A stretch of 64,000 bases of DNA from Bubalus kerabau (Eukaryota > Chordata > Mammalia > Artiodactyla > Bovidae), in contig NC_073637.1 in assembly GCF_029407905.1 (NCBI RefSeq), positions 47,802,501-47,866,500 of the forward strand, in the 5' to 3' direction. The notes beneath the pieces were generated by a model that made no database searches, had not been told where the DNA came from, and saw only the letters and a program-made list of their open reading frames with translations. Position numbers and translations under genes: made by a program. This document shows positions 20,025 to 32,350 of this stretch, one piece after another. Position 1 is the first letter of the stretch, and each line of letters begins with the position of its first letter.

Positions 20025-22584
20025 TAAATGCTTCGGAGCAAAAGAAAACTTTTCCTACTTTGGTTCTCATTTCCTCTCTCTGCGTCATCCTCAGCTGTAT
20101 AAGAAAAATGGAATGGAGAAATACTATATATAGTGTTTCTATTCCAGATCTAATAGAATAATAGTTCCTCTTCCATAGCAGAAAGATGAGTCCCAATATT
20201 CACTACCCTTCCAAAAAGATTTCCAGTAGAAGGCTGTGTGCTGTAAATGACATTGGGCTAGGGGATCTGCATTTTCCATCTAAAATGAATAAGCTAACTT
20301 ATCAGATAGCCTCTGATTAGTCATTCAGTGCTCACATTCTATAGTTTTTCTCCTGTGAAAGAGTAACAAAACTGCCCATCACCAAAATATTGTAAGGATA
20401 AGTAATCCTAACAGTGGCTGGGGAAAGAGGAGGAAACAAGATAGTTGGACCCTCGTGGTAAAGAGAAGCAGTCATGAAAAGTGACTGTACCCTGCTGGCC
20501 CAGAACTGAGTCACAATCACAATGCGAGCTAAAGACATTGTCTTGATTAGAAGGGTACAGGAGTTATTTTTTTCTAACTTTGGGCTGGATGGTAAAGTGG
20601 ATTTGCTAATACTGCACCCCAGCAGTGAGTTTAGCCCTTACAGGAGTGCCTGTCTCTGTGACATTGGCAGCCTGGACTGCAGAGAGGAGATGGGCTTCTG
20701 CAGCAAGTACCTGGGACCCAGAGAGACACAGGCCCCAACTACGGATGCCTTGCTCCCTTTCACAGGCTTGCATGTGTCTACTTGTCTCCTCACCAGAGGA
20801 GAGCCCGTCGAGAGTGGCGAGAGACCAGCAGCGCTCTCCTCTTGAATTGCCTCCCACAGCACAGGAATCGAGGAGGAAGATGGCTATCTAGGTGCTAGCC
20901 CGCCTCCAGTTTTTCTAGCTGCGTTTCCATGTGGCAAACATGGTTTTTGTGCACTTCTCTTTGGTGGGGCTTTTTGCCTAACACATGATAGACTCTCCGT
21001 GAGGTTGGGTGAACGAATGAGTCAGTGAATAAGTGGCAGACTGAATGAATGGGGAAGCTTATGGGTGCATCTGCTTTCTGCAGTAGGCCCCATGTTCTCC
21101 CCAAGGAGAACCCTTAGCTGCGTTCATCTGCAGAAGTGGACGTTGTAAAGGCAGTGCAACCGTCAACCTGCTTCCGTTGTGACTCTGCGTAGCATCTGGT
21201 GTCAGTGTTCAGCTACTTGCTACTCAAGTCTCCTGCATTTCAGTTTTCACCAAGGGTCTTTTTTTTTTTTCCCGTCTTTTCTTAATATTTATTTTGTTCT
21301 GTATCCCACAAGATAAGACTTTCCTGCAGCAGCAACTTAAACAATCACTCTGTTTTAGGACTTGAGAGTGATGAATGGGAGCCCATCATGGAAAGCTCCT
21401 GTCGAGTGACTATGCATGAGGGAGAGGTGGGAGCCCTAGGCTGACTTCCTGCCACTCCCAGCTCTTCTCCTGATCTCTAACTGGTTGGACAGGACTTCAG
21501 TCTAATCCTGCCCTTACCTGGCCCCACCCTTGCTAATTCCTGTCAGGCCACCCTTCTTTCTCTTCTGTCTCGCTATGCACTTGGCACTAGGGCTGGTGCT
21601 AAGAAGGTGAAGACATGTGGGATATGTGATAACATGTAGCCAGTGAAGCTGTGTTCCATCCACATGCTGAGTGAGTCATAGTAGATGCCCCGGGGACACA
21701 TTACAGGAGGGGCAGCCAGGGATCCAAAGCCTGTTCCTGTTCCCTGGGGAGTAAACATCAGACATTGTGCATATGGTGAATTAGGAGAAAGAGAAGAAAA
21801 CTGCAGACTCTCTTTCTCTGGCATTGAGCATTTGCTGTTAATAAGCTGGAGAACATTGCCTGTGTGCAAGGAACTCTACTAAATTTGGGGCGGAGTCCAT
21901 AAAGAAGAAAGCTTAGCCTTCCCTTGTGTCCACTTGGCTAGAGACAGATTCAGATGAAAGCTGAATGATATAAGTGCTAAATAAAAGTACAAGCAACATA
22001 ACGTGGGAGGTCTGAGAACAGACGGAGCATTTAGTTCAGAGCTGGATGGGATGGGATGACCTAACCAAGGGGACCGCCTTTGAGTGAGCTTTGGAACACA
22101 ATGCTTATGAGTGGGGGATGGGGGGAGGACATAGAACAGAGGGCTGTGAGTGGGATGTGTGTTCCCTAATGGCGTCTCCCCACCAAGTTCTAGTGTGGCT
22201 GTTTAGCCCTGTATGGGCAGGGTAGTGAACGGGCATGCGCCTGTCGAGTCTGGTACATTCCTTTTCCTATGGGCTGCTGCATTATCTGCTTGGCCAGACC
22301 TCTGGCACTCCCTGCAGCCCAGTTGGATCTTGCCTGTGGTCCTTTTGTCACAAGAGTGAGCTAGGAAAACTGCTCTCCTGATTCCTCCCCAATTTTCTGA
22401 TATGGATGTCACAGCACTACCAGCTCAGAGCTGGCTCATGAGAGCACACTTGGCTATATTTAGTCTGATTTTTCTGAAGTGTGGGTGCAAGAAGCTGCTC
22501 GTATAGCTTGCCTCCCAAGGGAAGAGCACACAGGGGTAGTGGTTGTTGGGTGACAGGGGCCGCCTCACTGCCTTCTCTTTGCAG
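20025..22584. other. Long unique intronic stretch
   Basis: No repeat is recognised over about 2.5 kb. Overlapping open frames at 20522-20891 and 21573-21882 lack splice signals. A possible small exon at 22585-22671 is listed separately. Confidence 0.4.
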
Positions 22585-22671
22585 CCTTTTTCCCAGGGCA
22601 CCTGGTGCTGGGAGGAAGCAGCTGGCAAGTTCAGTTCCTTTGTTCCTCAGCTGCTGTTGATGCTCTGGAAG
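22585..22671 (+). other. Possible 87-nt phase-1 exon (weak)
   Basis: A pyrimidine-rich acceptor 'ctgccttctctttgcag' (to 22584) is followed by 29 codons open in the frame that would continue from exon 15866-15878. The exon is phase 1 at both ends. The donor 'aag/gtgttt' is poor. It may be a cryptic or alternative exon, or chance. Confidence 0.2.
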
Positions 22672-22899
22672 GTGTTTGGTGCTATTCTGTCCAGAAGTCA
22701 TTTTTATAGCCCAATGGTTTTACAGTGTCTGTGTATTAGCTGCTAATGAAGGAATGCAGATCCTAAGAGTTAGGATAACACCAACAAAATATAATAGGTA
22801 AAATAAAAGCCATCCTCACTTTTAAGTGTAGTATTTGTTTTTATTCATTATGTGATTCCCTGACATTATGAGGTTAACAGCAGGAAGTAAAGGTGATCA

Positions 22900-23000
22900 T
22901 AATTGTTGTTCAGTCACTAAGTCGTGTCTGACTGTTTCCAACCCCATGGACTGCACCATACTAGGCTTCCCTGTCCTTCTCTATCTCCTGGAGTTTCCTC
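22900..23000 (-). mobile_element. BovB-type 3' end fragment, antisense
   Basis: 'gttgttcagtcactaagtcg', 'tccaaccccatggactgcac' and 'ccctgtccttctctatctcc' are the reversed BovB tail. Only about 100 bp remain. Confidence 0.8.
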
Positions 23001-23689
23001 ATAATATGAGTGTGTTTATTCACTAAAGACTCAACACTTAATCTTTCTCCACCAAAAATTTACTTTCCACTCAACACCCACAGTTTTGTAGGTTGGGCTC
23101 TCTTAGTCTGATAATTGCTCAGTTATACAATTGTGCATGCAAATTGACTGCAAAGAGAAATTTCGGATCATGCAAAAGAGGAAGAAAATTCATGGACTCT
23201 ATGAAAATAACATTGGAAAACCGACAGAATGAGACAGCTGTGACCCAGTTAAGATTTGGCTTAGTTAGGCCAGGTAACCATTAAACAAGAGAAAATTGAC
23301 CTACAATGCTGATTTGGTAGAAACCAAGGAAAGAATTAGACCAGCTAAGGATTAAGAGAAGTCTCTGGTGAAAAATGATGCCCTGAAATACTTTGGGGAG
23401 AAAATGATCTCCTTTATAAATGGGCTGTGAAAAGTCAAACATAAAATGAAAAATGTTTTGTCCTGCAGACATAAATCTTGTTGGAGGAGCTATATAACAA
23501 AAATTGATTTTTTTTGTTGTTGTTCTAAGAATTAACAGATACTTAAAATTTTAATCTAAGTTGACTAAACTGGAGATAAATATCTCCATTTCTCTCTCCA
23601 AGTATCATTCAAACTGTTTCAGTCTTTAATTTTTGAAACTTGACTCTCTATTTCCTTCCCTCTCTTTCTACATTAGTACTTTAAAAAGT
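23001..23689. other. Unique-looking intronic sequence
   Basis: No supported feature. 63-codon frames on both strands are likely chance. Confidence 0.35.
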
Positions 23690-24300
23690 TCAGATTATTT
23701 AGGTATAATTTACATTCAGTAAAATTTACCTTTTGTAGTTCTTTGAGTTTTGACAAACATATACAATTTATTCAGTTTTGTAACCATGAAGAAAATCAAG
23801 TTCAATTCCTACACCCTGAAAAGATTTCTTGTTCACTTTAGTTACACTTTGTTCACAGTCTCTGATTAACGTACTGTTCTGAGTTGTCCTTATATTTTTG
23901 CCTTTTCCAGAAGGTTATATAAAATATCATATACTATGATAAAATGATATACTATGTTGCCATTTGAGTCTGAATTCTTTCATTTAGTATAATGCATTTG
24001 AAATTCATCATTCAGCCCTGTTAATTGGTGAATAGCAAGCATTCCATTGAATGGATATAGCACAGTTTATTCACCAATTATATGTTTAGATTCTTTCCAG
24101 TTTGGGGTAATTATGAATAAATGACTGTTAGCAGATGCATACAGGTTTTTGTGTAAACATTGTTATTTCTCTTATATGAATAGCTCAGAGTGGAAATTGA
24201 GTCCGTGTGTGTTTTAACTTTATAAGAAACGGCCAAACTACTCTCTCGAGTTACTGTCTCATATGTATTTTTCTCAATTTGGATTTTTTTCTCTGTTAAT
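23690..24300 (-). mobile_element. Old L1M LINE, antisense
   Basis: Reversed L1 3' words: 'aggtataatttacattcagt', 'tttgagttttgacaaacata', 'gaattctttcatttagtata', 'aattatgaataaatgactgt' and 'acggccaaactactctc'. High divergence implies an old insertion. Confidence 0.8.
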
Positions 24301-25578
24301 CATCTGCTCATACTGAGGACCTCACAAGAATAAGAGAATTACATTAATGGGGACAATTAGAAGGAAACAGTTTTCCAGGAGTGAGTTCCCTGAGCTATAT
24401 TATGGAAGAACATGCAAGTAAAGCAATGGCAAATATGTATCTTGCTTTCCAGGTTAGTCCAGACTTCAAGGATGGATTTGGCCTGGAAATATCACTGGTT
24501 TTACATCCAAAAGAAAGCTGTTAAATTCCCTTTATAATAAAAAGTAACAGGAATTTGCCATCAAGTTCTGGATATTTATTTGTTGTTTTGTTTTGGTTGT
24601 TGTTATTGTGGAAAACCAGATAAGGAATGGAGCCCAGACGAGGGAGGGCTTCCCTTGGGAGGAAAATTGGGAAAGAACATGCTTAAGAGGCCATAGATGA
24701 GTTAAACTGGAGCAGGAAAATTTTACTTCCTATCCCGGGAAGGAATTTGTCTTGCCTGCCAAGGGGAGCTTCCGATGGAGCCAAGGACTCCATTTTATGA
24801 TGCCTAAGAAAAGGTTAATTGATTCAATCTCTAGTGATTTAAATTTTAAGTGTGGCTGTGTGTGATCTGATTAAAAATTGGGTCTTTCATGAGCTCTCCC
24901 TTTATACAGTGGGAGCAGTGCTTGATTCACCTGCAAAGACCAGATTTTGCTCAGCCACAAATTAGATGGAGGACTTTTCCACAGAATTGCTTCCAAGTGC
25001 AAAACATGGTTTTGGAGTTATAATTTGGGTATGGATGCATGAGGATTTTCAGAATTTCCCAGTGGTGTTTGCAGTATTTGAGTTTGGGATAGCCCAGAAT
25101 TTGTATGATGCATGGTTGCCTTAATGTAGAGCTACCCTATTGGAGGTTGTAAAATGTCAGTTTAGGGTTTTTGTGTTTGTTTTTGAGAAGGTGCCTGTGC
25201 ATTACATAGAGGTGAAAATATAATATTAACCAGGCTTCAGTAGATGAACATTGCACTTAATTTTGTTGAGTTGCTTATTTCCCCTATGATGACAGTGGTT
25301 TATAGCTGGAGGAAAGAGAGCAACCAGTAGCCAAGAAATGGACATGCACTTCCTGGTCTTGGCTGAGTCATCACCTTTTTTTCCCTTCCGTCTCTGAGGT
25401 TAGAACCAGGTATGTGTCAGTACTTTGTGATGCCTCAGTTTTTGCATTCTGTTTGTTTTCTGCTCTCTGAGTTAACTTAACCACAATGTAAAAAAAAAAA
25501 AAATTAAATTAAATCTGCCTGAATAAACTATAGGATTGCCCTTTGGTGTTAAGGCATCTTGGAAATTTAGGTGAGTAT
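24301..25578. other. Unique-looking intronic sequence
   Basis: No repeat or exon identified over about 1.3 kb. A 13-A run lies near 25490. Confidence 0.35.
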
Positions 25579-25590
25579 AGCATTTACTTC

Positions 25591-25799
25591 ATCTTCCCTG
25601 GTGGTTCAGAGGTTAAAGCGTCTGCCTCCAATATGGGAGACCCAGGTTAGATCACAAGGTCAGGAAGATCCCCTGGAGAAGGAAATGGTAACCCACTCCA
25701 GTATTCTTGCCTGGAGAGTCCCATTGACAGAAAAGCCTGAAAGGCTACAGTCCACGGGGTCGCGAAGAGTTGGACACGACTGAGCAACTTCACTTACTT
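25591..25799 (+). mobile_element. Bov-tA SINE with target-site duplication
   Basis: 'atcttccctggtggttcaga' head, 'gaagatcccctggagaagga', end 'gagttggacacgactgagca'. Flanks 25579-25590 and 25800-25811 match at 11 of 12 bases. Confidence 0.94.
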
Positions 25800-25912
25800 A
25801 GCGTTTACTTCCTACAGCTTAGAAGTGAAATATTCTTCATTTTACTCTCGTAGATATTTATTGAGCATCCAATGTATGCCAGTCTCTAGCAGAATTTGAT
25901 TTATTGTCCTGT

Positions 25913-26419
25913 AATACTATGGATAAGCTTAGGAAAAACAAGTGTTCTGAAGACAGATCTGCTTAGGTAGTGTTTCCTTAGTGATGAGATTCTTCTGGGG
26001 CACTTGGTGATAACATCCATGTTCCTCTTCTCCTCCCTTGGATGGTATGTTTTTGAGTCAGAAATGTTAACTCAGTTGGTAAAGAAACTTCCTGCAATGC
26101 AGAAGACTTGGGTTCAATTCCTGGGTCAGGAGGATCCCCTAGAGAAGGAAATGGCAACCCACCCCAGTATTCTTGCCTGGAGAATCCCATGGACAGAGGA
26201 GCCTGGTGGGCTACAGTCCATAGGGTCGCAAAGAGTTGGACACTACTTAGCAACGAAACCACCACCAATACCATGGATAAGCTTAGAAAAAGCAGGTGTT
26301 CTGAAGACCGATCTGCTTAGGTAGTGTTTCCTTAGTAATGAGATTCCTCTGGGGCACTTGATAACATCCACGTTCCTCCTCTCCTCCCTTGAATGGTATT
26401 TTTTTTTGAGTCAGAAATG
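25913..26419. repeat. Direct duplication of about 154 bp flanking a Bov-tA
   Basis: 25913-26066 and 26267-26419 are copies of one another with roughly a dozen differences including a 3-base gap. Both start 'aata' followed by 'atggataagctta' (after one variable base) and both end 'gagtcagaaatg'. The SINE occupies exactly the space between them. Confidence 0.9.
26067..26266 (+). mobile_element. Bov-tA SINE between the two 154-bp copies
   Basis: Starts 'ttaactcagttggtaaagaa', so the first consensus bases are missing. It continues 'gggttcaattcctgggtcag', 'gtattcttgcctggagaatc' and ends 'gttggacactacttagcaac' with a short CCA-rich tail. Its ends coincide with the limits of the flanking duplication. 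Confidence 0.93.
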
Positions 26420-26807
26420 GGGCCTTGAATCTAACACATGGCCTGAGTCATTCTTAGTAAGTATATTTGCAGATGCTGATATAGGGGCAAGATTCTTAAT
26501 CTAAAATCTAATCCTTGACCCCCTTAAACCATATGCACAATGTGTATATGGATATTGTATTTTTCATGGGAAAGGGGACTGGGGCTGTCATTCTGTTCTC
26601 CAGGGAATAAAGAAGAATGTGATCTTCTTTAGAACAGCCATTTTACTTTTTTAAAATATATTCTGATAAATCTCTAGTGCCAACAACTATGTCTGGCACA
26701 TAGAAAGCATGCAACTATTTGTTTAGTAAACAGAAAGATTAACATCTTTTCATTAGTTACTACTGGTTACTCTAAGCCAGCCTCTTGATGGCCATTCTCC
26801 AGATGTT
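26420..26807. other. Unique-looking intronic sequence
   Basis: Nothing recognised. Confidence 0.35.
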
Positions 26808-27144
26808 GTTGTTCAGTTGCAAAGTCTTGTCTGACTCTGTGACCCACTCATGCAGCACACAGGCTTTCCTATCCTTTGCCATCTCCTGAGTTTGCTCAAA
26901 CTCATGTCCATTGAGTCGGTGATACCATCCAACCATCTCCTCCTCTGTCACCCTCTTCTCCTCCTGCCTTCAATCTTTCCCAGCATCAGGGTCTTTCCCA
27001 ATGAGTCAGTTCTTTGCATCAGATGACCAAAGTATTGGAGCTTCAGCATCAGTCCTTCCAGTGAATATTCAGGGTTGATTTCCCTTAGGATTTATTGGTT
27101 TGATCTCCTTGCTGTCCAAAAGACTCTCAAGAGTCTTCTCCAGA
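26808..27144 (-). mobile_element. BovB LINE 3' end, antisense
   Basis: Reversed BovB tail and post-RT region: 'ttgttgttcagttgcaaagt', 'catctcctcctctgtcaccc', 'ttcccagcatcagggtcttt', 'gaccaaagtattggagcttc', 'aagagtcttctccag'. 5'-truncated; no RT core. Confidence 0.92.
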
Positions 27145-27290
27145 CATTAGTTTTCATAATGCAATGAGATAGTTGATTTCCCAGCCCATAGCTGAGAGAC
27201 TTTAGGTCCAGAGATGATAAGTAATTTCTCCAAGGCCACACAGCTAATTGGTGGTGGGACTGGGCTTTGTTGCCAACTTTGCCATGTTCC

Positions 27291-27472
27291 AGTGAGAGTG
27301 AAAGTCACTCAGTTGTGTCTGACTCGGCGACCCCATGGACTATGTAGTCCATGGAATTCTCCAGGCCAGAATACTAGAGGGGGTAGCTGTAGGAATTGAA
27401 CCCAGGAATTGAACCCAGGTTTCCTGCATTGCAAGCAGATTCTTTACCAACTGAGCTACCAGGGAAGCTTTT
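27291..27472 (-). mobile_element. Bov-tA SINE with internal 14-bp tandem copy
   Basis: Reverse Bov-tA, right end 'gagctaccagggaagctttt'. Within the tRNA-like part the segment 'aggaattgaaccc' appears twice in tandem (about 27391-27418), a small private duplication. Confidence 0.92.
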
Positions 27473-28319
27473 TCACAGTCCTGTGTTGCTTTCTGGTTTT
27501 GTTTCAGTTTGGTAGCTTGGCTGTACTTTACTAGCTGTTTGCTGGAAATGTTGATAATTTAAGGGGAAGAATAAAACAGTGTAATAAAAAAACATTGCTT
27601 ATTTGGGCTCTACAGTAGGGAAAACTCTTCCAGGTTTTTAGATCAAATCTTTATGAGATATTTGTCTTGATCTCAGCTCTCTGCACTTTAGTTTCCTTCT
27701 GTGTAAGAGCCTGAGGTCTTTGGGTTTTTGTTACTGCTGTTTATCCCTGTTTCCGGATTCACTTATGTACCCAGCACAAATGAGTGTGCATTCCTATTTG
27801 GATAATAAACATTCATTGTGCACTTGTGATAAACTCAGCTCTGTGAATAGCACTCACCGGTGATAGAAAAGAATATAAGGCCACAAACCTTTCCTTCATG
27901 GGGCTTACGGTTGCTTCAGATTCAAGGCTTGGTTTGTGAATGTATCTTAATTAAAAAAAAAGAAGATATGTACTTGGGCAGAGTGGGCAGTGTAGGGGGC
28001 TCTGCTTTCAATCAGAGGGAGCTGCCATGCCCACAGCAATGGTCCTCTCACTGCCCTTGACTCCCCAGAAGATGTTCTTAAAGGGTGTTTTTTTGTTTGT
28101 TTTGTTGTTCATCTGTTTTTTTTAAAAACTTCTATGGAAAGTTTGATCACAGCCTGGAGAAATTGAAAAACCAAGGAAGCTAAAGTAATAAGATAAGGGG
28201 AAAGAAAGGAACAGAGGAACAGATGTGATAAACATTTCAGAGTAGGGGGGTGGGGAAGACTAGGATTTGAGATTGTGTAGTTACAGGGTGTGGCAGCCAC
28301 ATAAGTGCTCCCAACTCTT
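27473..28319. other. Unique-looking intronic sequence
   Basis: A weak ancient repeat is possible near 27790-27920 ('aataaacattcattgtgcac'). No exon seen. Confidence 0.3.
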
Positions 28320-28560
28320 CAGGGCCACTCTACTGGCAGTAAAATCAAGCCCAAACTCCTTAGCAGTCAGCGACCTTTCCAGACTGTCACTGCCCTCCTG
28401 CTTCAGGCTGATCTCCACTCCTTTCCCTTAGGAACCTTCCCTGATACTTGAGGGCCCCAGGGATCAGCTGTGTGCTGACTCCCTACCATACTGTTTATGC
28501 TGGTCTCCCCACCTAGAAGGTCTTTCTTCCATATGTTCACTTTGCACATCATTCTACGTG
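28320..28560 (+). repeat. L2 LINE fragment
   Basis: 'aaaatcaagcccaaactcct', 'cttcaggctgatctccactc' and 'gaaggtctttcttccatatg' follow the 3' end of mammalian L2 in order. Diverged. Confidence 0.55.
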
Positions 28561-29319
28561 CATGTCTAAGGCAAGAGAGTAGTTGGGTAAGTCAGGGAGA
28601 TTTCATGTGTGATGAGCAGGATCACCAGTACCAGCAGTTTAAGGGATAGGATGAGGAAGAGGAGGCTGAAGGAGATGGGAAGAAGCACTCAGTGGAAGGA
28701 GGGGTCCCATTTCAGAGTGGAGAGTCTCAGCATCACGTGATGAACTAAGACCGCCAACAAGACATGTGCTGGGAAGTATCCAGTGGTTTGGTAAAGATTT
28801 AAGGCATTCTGATGAAATGGGGAGGCAAGTCCACTAATACTTTGGGGGTGTTGAGGAAGCTACTCTTGATGCAAATGTATCATCAAGAAATGGAAAGAAG
28901 TGTGAAAGTGGAAAGGAAAGGGAGTTGTGGAAAGGGAGTAATTATGGAAAGGGAGAGATCAAGGTCAAGGGAGTTGTAAATATTGTGAAAAGTTGGAAGA
29001 AGGAAAACAAGAGGTTCTCATGTAGGTGGGAAGCAGTTCAAAGCAAGAGATATGTATTTTTTTAAGCTATGAAATATTTGAGAGTGTTTCTAGTTTGTGT
29101 GTGAATTGACCCAGTGGAGAGGGAGATTTTGAAGATACAAAGGATAAAAGGGGTAACCTTTAGAGCAAGGGCCATCAGCACCAGCAAGAGTTTAGCTATT
29201 TTATGTCTTGGAGAAGGTGTTCCTTCTGGAAAGGGTGGTTGGTACAGGTAAGGAATGTTATAACTATAAAATAAAACACATGACTGTTAAAGATATTACT
29301 ACCTGTACTGTGATAGGCA
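28561..29319. other. Unique-looking, purine-rich intronic sequence
   Basis: A/G-rich strand around 28620-29040 with repeated 'gggagttgt/gaaagggag' phrases. No gene seen. Confidence 0.35.
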
Positions 29320-29480
29320 CTGTTCTAAACTTATCACATGTTAATTCATTAACCTTCACATGAATCTTGTGAGGTAGGTACCATCATCATCCCTATTTAC
29401 AAATAACAAAAGAGGTGCAGAGATGTTAAGTGACTTGCTTGTGGTCACTCAACTAGTTCATGGTAAAGCTGCAATTTGAT
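29320..29480 (+). repeat. MIR SINE
   Basis: 'gataggcactgttctaaact', 'ttaattcattaaccttcaca', 'tgaggtaggtaccatcatca', 'gttaagtgacttgcttgtgg' match the MIR core and 3' half in order. Confidence 0.9.
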
Positions 29481-29500
29481 TAAAAACAGAAGATGTTTGT

Positions 29501-29695
29501 GACTTCCCTGGTGGTCCAGTGGATAAGACTTAACCTTCTAATGCAGGGGGTGTGGATTTGATTCCTGGTCAGGGAGCTAACCTCCCACATGCCTTGCAGC
29601 CAAAAAAACCAAACCCTAAAACAGAAGCAATATTGTAACAAATTCAATGAAGACTTTAAGAATGGTCCACATCAAAAAAAAAAGAAAGTCTTAAA
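29501..29695 (+). mobile_element. CHR-2-type SINE with target-site duplication
   Basis: 'gacttccctggtggtccagt' head, 'tgattcctggtcagggagct', then the CHR-2 tail words 'cagaagcaatattgtaacaa' and 'tcaatgaagactttaag'. Flanks 29490-29500 and 29696-29706 match at 10 of 11 bases. Confidence 0.92.
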
Positions 29696-29706
29696 AAGAT
29701 GTTCGT

Positions 29707-30619
29707 CCCATTTCCTAGTTAGGACACTTTGGGGAATACTGGATTCAGACATTATCATCTTCAGAATTTTTTTAAATTATGAGACTAGTAAATGATCACC
29801 TACTAATATACTGTTATGTCAGTTATATCAATGAAGATTTTTTTAAAGGATGATCTCTAAGGACATCCAGTGACATTGTCAGTAGGTCAGTGACAATTTC
29901 TTGCCTGAGTTTATTTTGTAATAACTAATTCTAGGTAGGACAAGGATGGAATTGAGGACTGAATTCTCAAATGTTGAGAGGGGGTAATTTTCAGAACATG
30001 AGTCCTCTTCTGGAGAGGTTAGGCTTTGTGGGGGTGGGTGGGGGGTGCTTGCCTGTGGAGCAGGGGTTGAGTGTACTGGCCAGCCAGGGGGTACCACAAG
30101 GGCACCCTCATTCTGCACCCTGGTTTCAGGGTTTCAAAAAAATAACAGCAAGCAAAAGTGATGTCAGAAAGGTGAAAAGAAAAAAGGTGAAATGATGCTG
30201 AAAATAAACTTGGCCAACTGTTCAGTTTTGCCAAGACAGGAACATCTTCTCCATTTCCTTCCATCTCCTGCCTCCTTTCTGCTTTTAAAGGCCTTAAGAT
30301 TTAGGTTTCCAGGGTGCTGAGGCCATTGTCCCTGATTCTAATGATAAGGGAGAGTGATTTTCCCCAGCTAATGTTCCGTCTATTGCTTGCTAAGTGCCTC
30401 TCTACAAACTCACGGAGCTCCTGCCTCCCTCTGACCTGCTTTGCCTGGCCAGGGTTTCTTAGCGGAAATTCAATCGCTTGGCTTTGGCACCGCACGTTTG
30501 CTGGGGCTCACCCCAAGGCTATCATCATTGCAATCCTACTGCCCTGGCTTGCCTTCCCGAGTACAGCCTCTCATTGGAGCCACAGCTGACCTATTGGCAG
30601 CTGGACCAGGCACTCCTGT
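29707..30619. other. Unique-looking intronic sequence, G-rich patch at 30028-30050
   Basis: The plus strand has 'gtgggggtgggtggggggtg', then a later 'gggg' at a longer distance. Open frames at 29879-30264 and 30314-30678 overlap on both strands and have no splice support. Confidence 0.35.
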
Positions 30620-30715
30620 TCCCGTTTCATAAATTAGGATGTGAAGGCTCTCTTGCCCAGGGTCACATAACTCATTAGTGACGGAGCTCAGATTTAGAGC
30701 TCAGTGTCTCAAGTC
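30620..30715 (+). repeat. MIR SINE fragment
   Basis: 'gcccagggtcacataactca' and 'ttagtgacggagctcagatt' correspond to the MIR 3' half. Confidence 0.65.
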
Positions 30716-31302
30716 TTTTTTTTATGGCCTCTGTGATTGCTGCCATGATTTGGAAGGGATGGTACAGTGCCTACTTTGAAGTGGGATACTCTAAAAGAGA
30801 GCAAGAATTTTCTTCAATTATGAGTGAAGGCAACCAGAATGGAGCCTGAAGTCGTGGACTTCCCTGGAGGCTACTAATCCTTGGCTCAAGTGATAAGTTT
30901 CTCTGTCTCTCTCCTAGTATTTTATTGATTCATTATAACTGTATCTTCTAAATAGTCATATGAAAGTAATATTTAAACAAACACTTTTCAGGTATGAAAA
31001 ATTTTCCTATTTACCATAGAAAAAATATGAAAACAGAAATAAGAAACTAAGAATAACAATAGTTAACATTAATTAGGCACTTGCTGATATTAGCAGCTGG
31101 GACTGCTTCTCAGCCAACATACACTGGTATAACTGTTATTGGTTGGTAATAGACAAGGACTTTCCTGATGGATTGGGGTCCAGACCATACTGGTGGTCTT
31201 AAATACTCTGACTGTTCCAGTAGCCCTACAAGATGGTGGTTAATATTCATTTCCTACATAACAAAATTAAGGCCCAGACAGATTAAATAACTTCCCCCAC
31301 AT
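30716..31302. other. Unique-looking intronic sequence
   Basis: Possible split MIR traces near 31060-31095 and 31240-31290. Nothing else. Confidence 0.3.
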
Positions 31303-32150
31303 CATTGTTGTCATTGTTCAGTCACCCAGTTGTGTCCGACTCTGTGACCCCATGGACTGCAGTATGCCAGGCTGCCCTGTCCTTCTCTATCTCCCAGAGT
31401 TTGCTCAAACTCATGTCCATTGAGTCTGTGATGTCATCCAACCATCTCATCCAATATCACCCCCTTCTACTCCTGCCCTCAATCTTCCCCAGTGTCAGGG
31501 TCTTTTCTACTAAGTTGGCTGTTCACATCAGACGACCAAAATACTGGAGCTTCAGCTTCACCATTAGTCCTTCCGACTAGTATTCAGGGTTGATTTCCCT
31601 CAAGACTCATTGCTTTGATCTCCTTGCTGTCCAAGAGACTTTCAGGAGTCTTCTCCAGCACCACAGTTCGAAGGCATCAATTCTTTGGCTCTCACAACCA
31701 TATGTGACCACTGGGAAGACCATAGCCTTGACTATACAGACCTTTCTCGGCAGAGTAATGTCTCTACTTTTCAACACACCGTCTAGGTTTGTCATAGCTT
31801 TCCTGCCAAGAAGCAATCATCTTCTGATTTCATGGCTGCAGTCACCATCCTCAGTGATTTTAGAGCCCAAGAAGAGGAAATCTGTCACTACTTCCACCTT
31901 TTCCCCTTTTATTTGCCATGAGGTAATGGGACCAGATGCCATGATCTTAGTTTTAAGCTAGCTCTTTCACTCTCCTTCAGCCTCATCAAGAGGCTCTTTA
32001 GTTCCTCTTTGCTTTCTGCCATTAGTGATATCATCCACATATCTGAAGTTGTTGCTGTTTCTCCTGTCTATCTTGATTCCAACTTGTAACTTATTTAGTC
32101 TGGCATTTGTCATGATGTGCTCAGCGTATATGTTAAACAGGGTGACCAGC
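31303..32150 (-). mobile_element. BovB LINE, 3' third, antisense
   Basis: Reversed BovB from the tail ('cattgttcagtcacccagtt') through the post-RT region to the RT core ('tgatgtgctcagcgtatatg', 'aaacagggtgac'). Frames are broken: the antisense 69-codon piece at 31607-31816 and others belong to it. In the RT box, Tyr-Ala-Asp-Asp has decayed ('gatatcatccacatatctga'). Confidence 0.93.
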
Positions 32151-32285
32151 TGGTAAATGATGGATCAAGAATTCAAACCCCAATTCAGATGACTTCAGTC
32201 CCCATTCTGTTGCTATTAATCAAGGAGACCACCCTGATACACCCAGTAGATTACCCTGGGAGAGTTTATATTTCTTCCTTGACTT

Positions 32286-32321
32286 TATGTAGGTAATTGA
32301 CTGTATGTAGGTAATTGACTG
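32286..32321. repeat. 18-bp unit repeated twice
   Basis: 'tatgtaggtaattgactg' twice in perfect tandem. Confidence 0.95.
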
Positions 32322-32350
32322 TACTTGGTGTAATTTTATTCTGCCCCTTT

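Noticed and set aside
20522..20891. Overlapping open frames on both strands as exons
   Set aside because: Four mutually overlapping frames with no convincing splice sites; strand symmetry suggests composition rather than coding.
30028..30075. G-quadruplex
   Set aside because: Three G-runs are tightly spaced ('gggggtgggtgggggg') but the fourth is about 17 bases away, outside the usual loop limit.
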